From contig NZ_JAHKNG010000021.1 of assembly GCF_018860165.1 (NCBI RefSeq), positions 1 through 59,766 on the forward strand: DNA of 59,766 nucleotides, given 5' to 3'. Source of the stretch: Paracoccus marinaquae. Lineage in GTDB: Bacteria; Pseudomonadota; Alphaproteobacteria; Rhodobacterales; Rhodobacteraceae. Under the pieces are notes generated by a model. The model had not been told where the DNA came from, did not search any database, and saw nothing but the letters and a program-made list of their open reading frames with translations. Shown here piece after piece: positions 19,677-26,977 of the stretch. The number at the start of each line of letters is the position of its first letter. The first letter of the stretch is position 1. The position numbers were made by a program, and so were the translations under genes.

Positions 19677-21005
19677 TCAGTCGAGGATGCGGCCCAGAAC
19701 CTCGCCCAGTTCGGTTGGCCTGACGGGTTTTTCCATCAGAAGCACACCCATTTCGGTGCAGGCGCGGGCGATCTCGGGGTCGCGATGGGCGGTCACCATG
19801 ACCGCGGGAAGCTGCTGGCCTGCGGCCGCGCGCAGCGCCTTGATGGCGGCGATTCCGGTCTCGCCGTTCCCGAGGTGATAGTCGGCGATGATGATATCGG
19901 GCGTGCTGGCCTGCAAAGCCCTGATCGCCTCGGCGATGTCGCCGGTGACCCGCGCCATCATGCCCAGCCGGTCGGTCAGGATCATCTCGTAGCCGCGCCG
20001 CATGGCCCGGTCGTTTTCGATGACCAGTGCCATCCGGCCCCGCAGCGTGGCGGTCGCGACCTCCTGCCGGGCCTTGCCGGGCGCGTCGCCCGCATCGATC
20101 AGCGGCAGCCCGACCCGGAATAGGGTGCCGCGCATCGCCTCGGACTCGAGTCGCAGCGGATGGCCCAGCTTGACACAGGCGCGGCGCACGATGGACAGGC
20201 CCAGCCCCATCCCGGGGGCGTCGCTGCCATTGCCGAGCCGCTGGAACTCGTCGAAGACCCGGTTGCGATCGACCGCCGGAATGCCGAGGCCGGTGTCGTA
20301 GACGCTTAGCCAGCCGGTCGTGTCCCGGCGGCGCACGCCGACCACCACCCCGCCGCGATTGGTATACTTGATCGCGTTCGACACCAGGTTCTGCGCAATG
20401 CGGCGCAGAAAGACCGGATCGCTTTCGACCACCGCATCCGTCGGCACGAAGGACAGGCGCAGCCCCTTGGCCTCGGCCAGCGGCGCAAATTCCGTGGCCA
20501 GCCGCCGGAACAGGTCGCCCAGCGGAACCGGCTGGCGATGGAACTCGATCCGCTGGCTGTCCAGCCGCGAGATGTCCAGCACCGCATGCATGAGCTGTTC
20601 GACCGATTCAAAGGCGCCCGACAGGCGTTCGGTCAGTTCCTGCTGCTGCGCGTCCATCGGCGTGTCGGTCAGTGCCGCCAGAAACAGCCGCGCCGCCGAC
20701 AGCGGCTGCAGCAGGTCGTGGCTGGCGGCGCGCAGGAACCGGGTCTTCGAGCGGTTGGCCTCTTCCGCCGACGACCGCGCCACCGCCAGTTCGCGGTTGC
20801 GCTGCGACAGATCGGCCATCGCCTTCTCAAGCTGCCGGGTGCGGGTCAGGACCTCCTGTTCCAGCGCGACCGCGGCCTGAAACATCGACCAGGCCGAGCC
20901 GCGCGATTCCTCAAGCCGGTCGATGCGCTCGATCAGGACCTGGTTGATGCGTTGCAGTTTCTCGACCTGCCGGGCGGGCGGGTCGTCGTCACGCAACATC
21001 GGCAT
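19677..21005 (-). CDS. hybrid sensor histidine kinase/response regulator (NahK/ErcS'/FlhS-like)
   Basis: This 442-residue cytoplasmic kinase has an N-terminal coiled coil (about 12-85), then a HisKA domain with RFLRAASHDLLQPL (H96). The HATPase region has QNLVSNAIKYT, YDTGLGIP and GMGLGLSIV. A C-terminal receiver (about 325-442) has the acidic pair in VIEND, the phospho-acceptor in IIADYHLG, and VMVTAH and MEKPVRP. No membrane segment or PAS domain is present, so sensing probably comes through the coupled FIST protein, whose gene overlaps this one by 17 bp. The ASHDLLQPL H-box is that of NahK/ErcS'-type kinases. In Paracoccus the FlhRS pair controls methanol and formaldehyde oxidation; orthology here is inferred. 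Confidence 0.85.
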   Translation of the reverse strand: MPMLRDDDPPARQVEKLQRINQVLIERIDRLEESRGSAWSMFQAAVALEQEVLTRTRQLEKAMADLSQRNRELAVARSSAEEANRSKTRFLRAASHDLLQPLSAARLFLAALTDTPMDAQQQELTERLSGAFESVEQLMHAVLDISRLDSQRIEFHRQPVPLGDLFRRLATEFAPLAEAKGLRLSFVPTDAVVESDPVFLRRIAQNLVSNAIKYTNRGGVVVGVRRRDTTGWLSVYDTGLGIPAVDRNRVFDEFQRLGNGSDAPGMGLGLSIVRRACVKLGHPLRLESEAMRGTLFRVGLPLIDAGDAPGKARQEVATATLRGRMALVIENDRAMRRGYEMILTDRLGMMARVTGDIAEAIRALQASTPDIIIADYHLGNGETGIAAIKALRAAAGQQLPAVMVTAHRDPEIARACTEMGVLLMEKPVRPTELGEVLGRILD

Positions 21006-22164
21006 GTCCCGTCAGGGTGCCATCGGCAGGCGGCATGAAGGCCAGGCCCACGAAGGTCTGGTTCACATGCATGCCTGCATGCTGTTCGCCATAGGTGTTG
21101 AACCCCGCCACCCGATAGCGCTGGAACAGGTCCGACATGGCATGGGTCAGCCCCTCGCGCTCCAGCGCCAGGCGGCGCAGGATGCAGTCGAACCCCAGCA
21201 CCATCAGGGGCGGGCGCGGCAGGGATTCCAGCGCCTCGGCAAAACCGCGGGTCAGGTCATCGGCCCGTCCCAGCGTCAGCACCGTGCCGGTGTCGATGGC
21301 CGACATCAGCGACAGCCCGCCATCCTCGGTCATGGCGCTGATCGCGCGGACATGATGGCGCTTGCCCATCCGCAGCAACAGCGGATGCTGGGCAAAGTCG
21401 GTCGGGGTCAGCCGGTCGCGGGGGATGCCGATGATCCGGGCATATTCCTCGGCCGCGGGTTCGGCGTTCAGCTCCAGGATCCGGCGCTTTTCGGGAAGGG
21501 CGGCGGTGACGACGGCGCGGGTCTCGGTCGGGCTGAAATGGGCGAAACTGACCTCGCTGACCGCCAGATCGGTCTCGACCAGCAGGAAGACGGCCGCGCC
21601 CGAGATGATTTCGCCCTCGAACAGCAGCGAGGTCTGGCGGAAGTCCAGCCCGTCGCCTGCCGTGCCGCCAAGCGTGGGCACCGAGGGCAGCGCCGCGTCG
21701 ATGGTGGCAACCAGCGTGTCTTCCTGTCCGGCGATGCCGTCGACCAGCAGCAGGCCGAACAGTGAGCGGCCGGGTCCGGCCCCGAAATCCTGCTGAGCCT
21801 GCCGCAGCGAGGCCATCCAGCCCGAAACCGGCAGCGTTGAGAGATGGTCCAGCACCAGCGCCCGGGCGCGGAAGCTGGCAGCGGGAAAGCCGATCGCCAC
21901 CACGCTGCCCGAGGTATAGCCGCAGGGTCCGATCTCGCCGGCCGAGGAACAGCCGGCGATGATGCAGTCCCGCGGCAATTCGCCGCGCAGCCCGGCGTCA
22001 AGCGCGGCCAGTTCGTCGCCGTCCTCGGCGAACAACAGGACCAGGGCGGGATTGACGGCGCGCAGGCCGGCCAGCAGGGTCGGAAGCGTTTCGGCTCCGC
22101 CGCGGTCGGCCTGCACGGCCACCGGCCCGACGGCGCCCTCCTTCGCAGCCGGGCCGGTATTCAT
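20989..22164 (-). CDS. FIST-domain sensor protein (NosP-like)
   Basis: This 391-residue protein is built of FIST_N (about 25-215; IIAGCSSAGEIGPCGYTSG, VPTLGGTAGDGLDF) and FIST_C (about 230-370; GFDCILRRLALE, VAGFNTYGEQHAGMHVNQT). The GCSSxGEI and GFxTYGEQ signatures are the family hallmarks. FIST proteins are cytoplasmic sensors. The best known, Pseudomonas NosP, binds haem and nitric oxide and controls its operon partner kinase NahK. The same pairing is seen here, with a 17-bp overlap into the kinase gene. The ATG overlaps the response-regulator stop. Whether this protein binds haem cannot be told from sequence. Confidence 0.88.
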   Translation of the reverse strand: MNTGPAAKEGAVGPVAVQADRGGAETLPTLLAGLRAVNPALVLLFAEDGDELAALDAGLRGELPRDCIIAGCSSAGEIGPCGYTSGSVVAIGFPAASFRARALVLDHLSTLPVSGWMASLRQAQQDFGAGPGRSLFGLLLVDGIAGQEDTLVATIDAALPSVPTLGGTAGDGLDFRQTSLLFEGEIISGAAVFLLVETDLAVSEVSFAHFSPTETRAVVTAALPEKRRILELNAEPAAEEYARIIGIPRDRLTPTDFAQHPLLLRMGKRHHVRAISAMTEDGGLSLMSAIDTGTVLTLGRADDLTRGFAEALESLPRPPLMVLGFDCILRRLALEREGLTHAMSDLFQRYRVAGFNTYGEQHAGMHVNQTFVGLAFMPPADGTLTGHADVA

Positions 22165-22871
22165 CAACCGGCCTCGAACAGCCGGACGGAATTCGCCAGC
22201 AGCACCGCCTGGGTGCGGCGCCGGGCGTTGATCTTGGACATGATCGCGGTGATGTGGGTCTTGACCGTGGCCTCTGCGATCGACAGCTCGTAGCTGATTT
22301 CCTTGTTCGCCTTGCCCTGGCAGATCAGGCGCAGAATGCGCATCTGCTGGGGAGTCAGCGTGGCAAAGCGGCGGGCAAGCTCGGCCTTGGCCTCGTCCTC
22401 GGCGCCGGCTTTGTCGGGCTCGTATCCTTCGGGCGTGACATGCTCGCCGTCCCACATGCGGCGCAGGCTGTCGACCAGCGCCTCGCGGCTCAGCGACTTG
22501 CTGATATAGCCCTGCGCACCCGCAGCCATCGCGGCCGAGATCATCGCGCTTTCCAGATCGGCCGAGATCATCGTGATCGGCACGTCGGGCAATTGCCGGC
22601 GCAGCGCCACGATCCCCTCCGAGCCGCGCGCGTCGGGCAGGTTCAGGTCCAGGATCACGGCATCGGGTGCCCCCTGCGCCTTGATCTGCTCGACCGCGGC
22701 GGCGAGGCTGCGCGCGGTGCGCACGTTCTTCAGCCCGAAGCTGATCTTCAGCGTCAGTGCCAGTGCGTCACACATCAGCGGATGATCGTCCACGATCAGG
22801 ATTTCCCGTACCTGATCGGCGTTCGGACGTGGCGTAGTCGACGGTCGCGCCTGCATGGCTGCGGCGGTCAT
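22164..22871 (-). CDS. LuxR/NarL-family response regulator (FlhR/ErbR-like)
   Basis: This 235-residue two-component regulator has a receiver at about residues 23-140: acidic pair in LIVDDHP, phospho-acceptor D75 in VILDLNLPD, then TMISAD and the lysine in YISKS. A LuxR-type helix-turn-helix follows at about 165-230 (LTPQQMRILRLICQGKANKE, IAEATVKTHITAIMSKI). It is the first gene of a tightly overlapping operon with the FIST protein and hybrid kinase. NarL-type regulators of this kind (FlhR, ErbR, AgmR, PedR2) activate PQQ-dependent alcohol oxidation and pqq genes in other bacteria. The pqq operon 4 kb away makes that role likely here. Confidence 0.88.
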   Translation of the reverse strand: MTAAAMQARPSTTPRPNADQVREILIVDDHPLMCDALALTLKISFGLKNVRTARSLAAAVEQIKAQGAPDAVILDLNLPDARGSEGIVALRRQLPDVPITMISADLESAMISAAMAAGAQGYISKSLSREALVDSLRRMWDGEHVTPEGYEPDKAGAEDEAKAELARRFATLTPQQMRILRLICQGKANKEISYELSIAEATVKTHITAIMSKINARRRTQAVLLANSVRLFEAG

Positions 22872-22932
22872 GGTGGCTCCTCCCTAAAGCATTGATGCGG
22901 CTCGCCCCCACCAGCCGCATATTCTTGTAACG

Positions 22933-22960
22933 ATTGTAGAGGTCGGCGCCCGCAAAGCAA
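22933..22960 (-). promoter_or_regulatory. putative promoter of the response regulator/FIST/kinase operon
   Basis: On the minus strand TTGCTT (22955-22960) and TACAAT (22933-22938) are separated by 16 bp. They lie about 60 bp before the regulator start, in the 178-bp divergent spacer shared with the ABC importer. A direct repeat TTGTA-N4-TTGTA (22925-22938) overlaps the -10 and may be a binding site. Confidence 0.5.
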
Positions 22961-23049
22961 GCCCGGATACGCGACCAAGGTCTGAGGGCCGCGCACTTGT
23001 GAGCGGGGAAACGCCGTGCCACGCTGACGCATCTTTGGGAGGAACTGGC

Positions 23050-24036
23050 ATGGGCATGACCCGCGCGGGGCTGGCGGTGCGGCTGGCCGCCTGCTGGACG
23101 GTTGCGCTGCTGGCGGTGTCGCCGGCGCAGGCGCAGGAGGCCACGATCACCATCGGCACGCTGGAGAACGGCACCGTCAACTGGGAGCTGCAGACGATCC
23201 TCGACCACGGTTTCGACCGTGAGAACGGCTTTCGGCTGGAGATGATGCCGCTGGCCGGCAACCCGGCCACCCAGATCGCCATGCAGGGCGGCGAGGTGGA
23301 CAGCATCGTCTCGGACTGGCTCTGGGTCGCCCAGCAGCGGGCGGGCGGCGCCGGCTTCACCTTCCTGCCCTATTCCACGGCGGTGGGCGGTCTCGTCGTG
23401 CCCGCCGACAGCGCGGTTCAGGGCCTTGGCGATCTGGAGGGTCAGAAGATCGGTATCGCCGGCGGGCCGGTGGACAAGAGCTGGCTGATCCTGCGGGCCT
23501 GGAACCGGCAGGAGAACGGCGCGGATCTGGCCGATGTGACGCAGCAGGTCTTCGGCGCCCCGCCGGTGATCCAGAATGCGGCAGAGACCGGCGAGATCGC
23601 GGGTGCGATCAATTTCTGGCACTTCCTGGCCAAGATGAAGGCCGGCGGGATGCGCGAGGTGATCAGCGTCGCGCAGGCGGCCTCGGATCTGGGCCTCGAC
23701 CCTTCGACGCCGCTTCTGGGCTATGTGCTGCGTGACGAATGGGTCGCGGATCATCCCGAACTGGCGGCGGGGCTGGCGCAGGCCTCGCGCCAGGCCAAGG
23801 CGTTGCTGGCGTCTGACGATGCCGCATGGGAGGCGATCCGGCCGATCATGAACGCGGCCAACGACGCCGAATTCGAGGCGTTGCGCGACGGTTGGCGCGC
23901 GGGCATTCCGCCCGCTGGTCCGGTCGATCGGGACAATGCGCAGAAGATGTTCGCGGTCATGGCGGAACTGGGCGGCGACGATCTGACGGGCGACCTGACC
24001 GAGCTGCCCGAGGGGCTGTTCTGGTCGGGTGAGTAG
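23050..24036 (+). CDS. ABC importer substrate-binding protein, NMT1/ThiY-SsuA type
   Basis: This 328-residue periplasmic protein has a signal peptide (MGMTRAGLAVRLAACWTVAL, cut near AQA-QEA). The mature protein has the two-lobed NMT1 fold: ITIGTLENGTVNWELQTILD, then QIAMQGGEVDSIVSDWLWVA, then GDLEGQKIGIAGGPVDKSW. The start at 23050 has GGGAGGAA 7 nt upstream; the frame begins earlier without a ribosome site. Relatives bind thiamine precursors, sulfonates, nitrate or aromatic compounds, so the substrate is open. It overlaps the permease gene by 8 bp. Its divergence from the PQQ-linked regulator suggests it imports a compound related to alcohol or methylamine oxidation, but that is inference. 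Confidence 0.85.
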   Translation: MGMTRAGLAVRLAACWTVALLAVSPAQAQEATITIGTLENGTVNWELQTILDHGFDRENGFRLEMMPLAGNPATQIAMQGGEVDSIVSDWLWVAQQRAGGAGFTFLPYSTAVGGLVVPADSAVQGLGDLEGQKIGIAGGPVDKSWLILRAWNRQENGADLADVTQQVFGAPPVIQNAAETGEIAGAINFWHFLAKMKAGGMREVISVAQAASDLGLDPSTPLLGYVLRDEWVADHPELAAGLAQASRQAKALLASDDAAWEAIRPIMNAANDAEFEALRDGWRAGIPPAGPVDRDNAQKMFAVMAELGGDDLTGDLTELPEGLFWSGE

Positions 24037-24811
24037 GGCGCGAAGATATCCATGGCAAAGCCCCGGCACGGTGCCGGGGCTTTTGTCGCTTGGGGCGATG
24101 CTGGTCCTGTGGATCGTGATTGCGCGGATATCCGACAATCCGCGCACCATGCCGGGACCCGATGCCGTGGCGGCAAGGATCTGGCAACTCGCCGCAGCCG
24201 GAGAGTTGTGGTTCCATGCCGGCATGACCCTGTTTCGGGTGCTGGCCAGCTTTGTTCTGGCCATGGCGGTCGGACTGGCGCTGGGGCTGTGGATGGGCCG
24301 GTCGCGAACCGCCGATCACTGGCTGAACCCGATGCTGGTGATCGCGTTGAACATTCCGGCACTGGTCATCATCGTCCTGGCCTATATCTGGATCGGGTTG
24401 AACGAGGTTGCGGCGATCACCGCCGTCGCCCTGAACAAGATCCCGGTGGTGACGGTGATGCTGCGCGAGGGCACCCGCGCCCTGCGGCCGGATCTGGACG
24501 ATCTGGCGACGGCCTTTCGCATGTCGTCGCTGGCGCGGCTGCGCCATGTCGTGCTGCCGCAGCTTGCGCCCCATATCGCCGCCGCCGCGCGGGCCGGTAT
24601 CTCGCTGATCTGGAAGATCGTGCTGGTGGTGGAATTTCTCGGCCGCTCGAACGGGGTGGGGTTCAAGATCCACCTGCTGTTTTCCAGCTTTGACGTGACC
24701 GGCGTTCTGGCCTGGGCCTTGTCCTTCGTGGCGGTGATGCTGTCGATCGATCTGTTCCTCTTGCGCCCGTGGGAGGCGCGGGCGAACCGCTGGAGGCGCG
24801 ATGAAGATTGA
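24029..24811 (+). CDS. ABC importer permease, SsuC/ThiX type, GTG start
   Basis: This 260-residue inner-membrane permease has about six hydrophobic segments, beginning with LLSLGAMLVLWIVIARI at about residues 18-34. The cytoplasmic EAA-like loop that contacts the ATPase is in LDDLATAFRMSSLARLRHVV (about 155-175). The GTG at 24029 overlaps the binding-protein stop. A perfect intrinsic terminator structure lies within codons 10-19. An internal start after the hairpin (ATG at 24098) would cut into the first membrane segment and is less likely. The gene overlaps the ATPase gene by 11 bp. Confidence 0.85.
   Translation: MSRARRYPWQSPGTVPGLLSLGAMLVLWIVIARISDNPRTMPGPDAVAARIWQLAAAGELWFHAGMTLFRVLASFVLAMAVGLALGLWMGRSRTADHWLNPMLVIALNIPALVIIVLAYIWIGLNEVAAITAVALNKIPVVTVMLREGTRALRPDLDDLATAFRMSSLARLRHVVLPQLAPHIAAAARAGISLIWKIVLVVEFLGRSNGVGFKIHLLFSSFDVTGVLAWALSFVAVMLSIDLFLLRPWEARANRWRRDED
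24057..24084 (+). terminator. intrinsic terminator inside the start of the permease gene
   Basis: AAAGCCCCGGCAC (24057-24069) and GTGCCGGGGCTTT (24071-24083) form a perfect 13-bp inverted repeat ending in a run of four Us. This is the classical terminator shape, placed 21 bp past the binding-protein stop but inside the permease reading frame. It would let most transcripts end after the binding-protein gene and a fraction continue. Confidence 0.75.
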
Positions 24812-25388
24812 CCTGCGCGCCAAATCCTTCGGCGGCCGGGCGGTGCTGGGGCCGATCCGCTTGCAGGTCGCGCGTGGCCAGCGCGTGGCCCTGCTGGGAC
24901 CCTCGGGCATCGGCAAATCGACGTTGCTGCGGATCATCGCCGGGCTCGATCGCGATTTCGATGGCCGCGTCGAGGGCTCCGACCGGCTGGCCATTGTCTT
25001 TCAGGAACCGACATTGCTGCCATGGCGGCGGGCGCTGGAGAATATCATCATCGCTGCCGGCTGCGATGCCGCCACGGCGCGCGACCTGATGGCGCAGGTC
25101 GGGCTGGCGGGGCGCGAGGCGCATTATCCGCGCCAGTTGTCGCTGGGCCAGCAGCGCCGTCTGGCGCTGGCCCGCGCCTTTGCCGCCGGCCCCGACATCC
25201 TGCTGATGGACGAACCCTTTGCCAGCCTCGATCCCGAAACGGCGGCGCGGATGATCGGGCTGACGGCCGGGCTTCTGGAGCGCAGCGGGGCCGGGCTGAT
25301 CCTGGTCACCCACGACGACAGCGAGCCCGCGCGCCTTGCAGCCACACCGCTTGTCTTGGGCGGGGATCCGGCGGTGATTGGGGGCTAA
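24801..25388 (+). CDS. ABC importer ATPase, SsuB/ThiZ type
   Basis: This 195-residue ATPase has Walker A LLGPSGIGKSTLLRI (about 32-46), a Q-loop in IVFQEPTLLPWRRAL, Walker B ILLMDEPFASLDPET and the H-switch LVTHDDSEPAR. The signature motif reads LSLGQQRRLALARAF, with leucine at the third position where LSGGQ has glycine; this variant is tolerated in some importers. At 195 residues it is shorter than the usual 240-260 and lacks the C-terminal extension. It pairs with the permease and binding protein just upstream. It ends 4 bp inside the convergent glycosyltransferase-like gene. Confidence 0.88.
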   Translation: MKIDLRAKSFGGRAVLGPIRLQVARGQRVALLGPSGIGKSTLLRIIAGLDRDFDGRVEGSDRLAIVFQEPTLLPWRRALENIIIAAGCDAATARDLMAQVGLAGREAHYPRQLSLGQQRRLALARAFAAGPDILLMDEPFASLDPETAARMIGLTAGLLERSGAGLILVTHDDSEPARLAATPLVLGGDPAVIGG

Positions 25389-26122
25389 CCGCCCTCGCGT
25401 TTGCGCACGAGATCCAGTTTCAGGCCCGAGTGAGGCGAGCGTTCCTGCATCAGCAGTTTCTGTTCGCGCATCATGTCCGGGCGAAGCTGGCGATTGACCG
25501 TCTCGAACAGCGAGGTTCCGGCCAGTTCGTCGGGAAGGTTGGGACGCAGATAGTCGTCCCCGCGCGGCAGAACCCAGAGGCTGCGGCCGGCCCGGCCGTG
25601 CAGCCTTGCATGGCGCAGATCGACGAAGCCTGCCGCGGTCGAGATATCCTTTAGCCGCGGCAGGTTGCGGCCAAGCTGGCAGGCGGTGCCGGTGCCTAGA
25701 ACATCGACCTTGAAGATCTGCGGAACCCGCTTCTGGATCATGTAGTTGCGCCAGCCGGGTCGTCCCTTCTTCGGTTTCATCACCCAGGCATGACCCAGAT
25801 AGCCGGCGACGTCCCGGGCCGGATCGAGGTCGTCGAAGGCCTGCAGGGTGTGGGCGACATAGTCCGACGGATAAAGAATGTCGTCGTCGATGGTGAAGAC
25901 CATGTCGTCGTCACCGGGTGTGAAGGCGAATTTTCCCGCGTCCAGAAGATCGTCGGCGGGGATCATCGCCTCGATCCGGGGATCGTCGCGCAATGCGTCG
26001 GGGATGCGGGCATACTGGTTGAGGCAGATGCAAAGGCGGTCCACCTGCGGCAGGATGGTCGCGACCGTCTGCATCAGGATACCGGCGCGCGGCGGAAAGG
26101 TCGCCATATGGGCGCGGATCAT
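25385..26122 (-). CDS. glycosyltransferase-like protein (GT-A fold)
   Basis: This 245-residue protein has no signal peptide or membrane segment. It starts MIRAHMATFPPRAGILMQTV, and the MATFPPR block is typical of small GT-A transferases. The metal-binding DxD-type motif is FTIDDDILYPSDYV near residue 80. A second acidic site, PRGDDYLRPN, is near 200. The start at 26122 has a GAGGT ribosome site; ATG 26107 is an alternative. It lies 78 bp after the SoxYZ-like gene at the tail of the pqq operon. A sugar-transfer role for a cell-surface or periplasmic product is inferred from the fold only; donor and acceptor are unknown. Confidence 0.65.
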   Translation of the reverse strand: MIRAHMATFPPRAGILMQTVATILPQVDRLCICLNQYARIPDALRDDPRIEAMIPADDLLDAGKFAFTPGDDDMVFTIDDDILYPSDYVAHTLQAFDDLDPARDVAGYLGHAWVMKPKKGRPGWRNYMIQKRVPQIFKVDVLGTGTACQLGRNLPRLKDISTAAGFVDLRHARLHGRAGRSLWVLPRGDDYLRPNLPDELAGTSLFETVNRQLRPDMMREQKLLMQERSPHSGLKLDLVRKREGG

Positions 26123-26200
26123 CGATACCTCGGCTGGTCGGTCAGGCGGCCCAACATGCCGCCCCTGTCTGCCCCGCGCAACCGCTTCGTTTGCCCGAAC

Positions 26201-26974
26201 CTATCCAGCCACGTCGAAGGTGTTGTCCCAGACACGGCCGTCCAGATCCTCGGCATGGACGCTGATCGGCTGGCCGTTCGGCTTGTATGCGAAGCGAAAC
26301 ACCGGATCCTCGCTGACCGAGATGCCCGCCTTCATCGAGAACAGCAGCTGATCGCCCTGCCGCACCTCCAGCGTGTCGATGAAATTCGCCGGAATGTTCA
26401 GCAGCGTCACCTGATCGCGCTGCAGGCCCGAGAACATCGGATGCCGGATCATCAGGGTGCCGATCGTGCGGCCGTCCCGTTCGGCGCTTTTCCAGCGCAT
26501 CTCGCCCATGCTTGCCTCGACCGCGGCCATGTCCTTGCCCGCCGGGGCCGAGCAGCCGCCCGAGGCCTTGACAAAACGGCCGGCCATGATCCTGCCGCCA
26601 TCCGCCTGGGTCCCGATGGCGCGGACGCCGGAATAGGCATCGACGCGCACGCGGATCTCGAAATCCAGCGGCATGAGCGCGGCCCCGAAGGCGTATTCGG
26701 CCGCGACCGGGGCCGGGTTCTCATCGATCACCAGGGTCAGGCCGATCAGTTCCGGTGCATCGGGTGCCTGGGTCAGCCGGATCGGCACGATGGCCGCGTC
26801 ATTGGCGCGGATCGGTGCGCCCAGATCCAGAACATCCGCGTTGACCGGTGGCTCGGCGGTCAGCCCGATCACCGTTTCGCGCAGATCGTTCCACGTCTCC
26901 GAGGGTTGCAGCGGGTTCTCCTGCGCCCAGGCGGGCGAGGCCAGCGCAAGGGCGGCGACAAGCCATGCCTTCAT
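26201..26974 (-). CDS. quinoprotein dehydrogenase-associated SoxYZ-like carrier protein
   Basis: This 257-residue exported protein has a signal peptide (MKAWLVAALALASPAWAQ). The first part is SoxY-like and ends in FVKASGGCSAPAG, where C141 corresponds to the swinging-arm cysteine of the SoxY GGCGG tail. The second part is SoxZ-like (MIRHPMFSGLQRDQVTLLNI, FNTFDV-like C-terminus DNTFDVAG). In thiosulfate oxidation SoxYZ carries sulfur intermediates on that cysteine. The fused form is known from PQQ-dependent dehydrogenase loci as part of a quinoprotein relay system of unproven chemistry. It starts 3 bp after the pqqE stop, so it is the sixth gene of the pqq operon. Confidence 0.88.
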   Translation of the reverse strand: MKAWLVAALALASPAWAQENPLQPSETWNDLRETVIGLTAEPPVNADVLDLGAPIRANDAAIVPIRLTQAPDAPELIGLTLVIDENPAPVAAEYAFGAALMPLDFEIRVRVDAYSGVRAIGTQADGGRIMAGRFVKASGGCSAPAGKDMAAVEASMGEMRWKSAERDGRTIGTLMIRHPMFSGLQRDQVTLLNIPANFIDTLEVRQGDQLLFSMKAGISVSEDPVFRFAYKPNGQPISVHAEDLDGRVWDNTFDVAG

Positions 26975-26977
26975 CAC

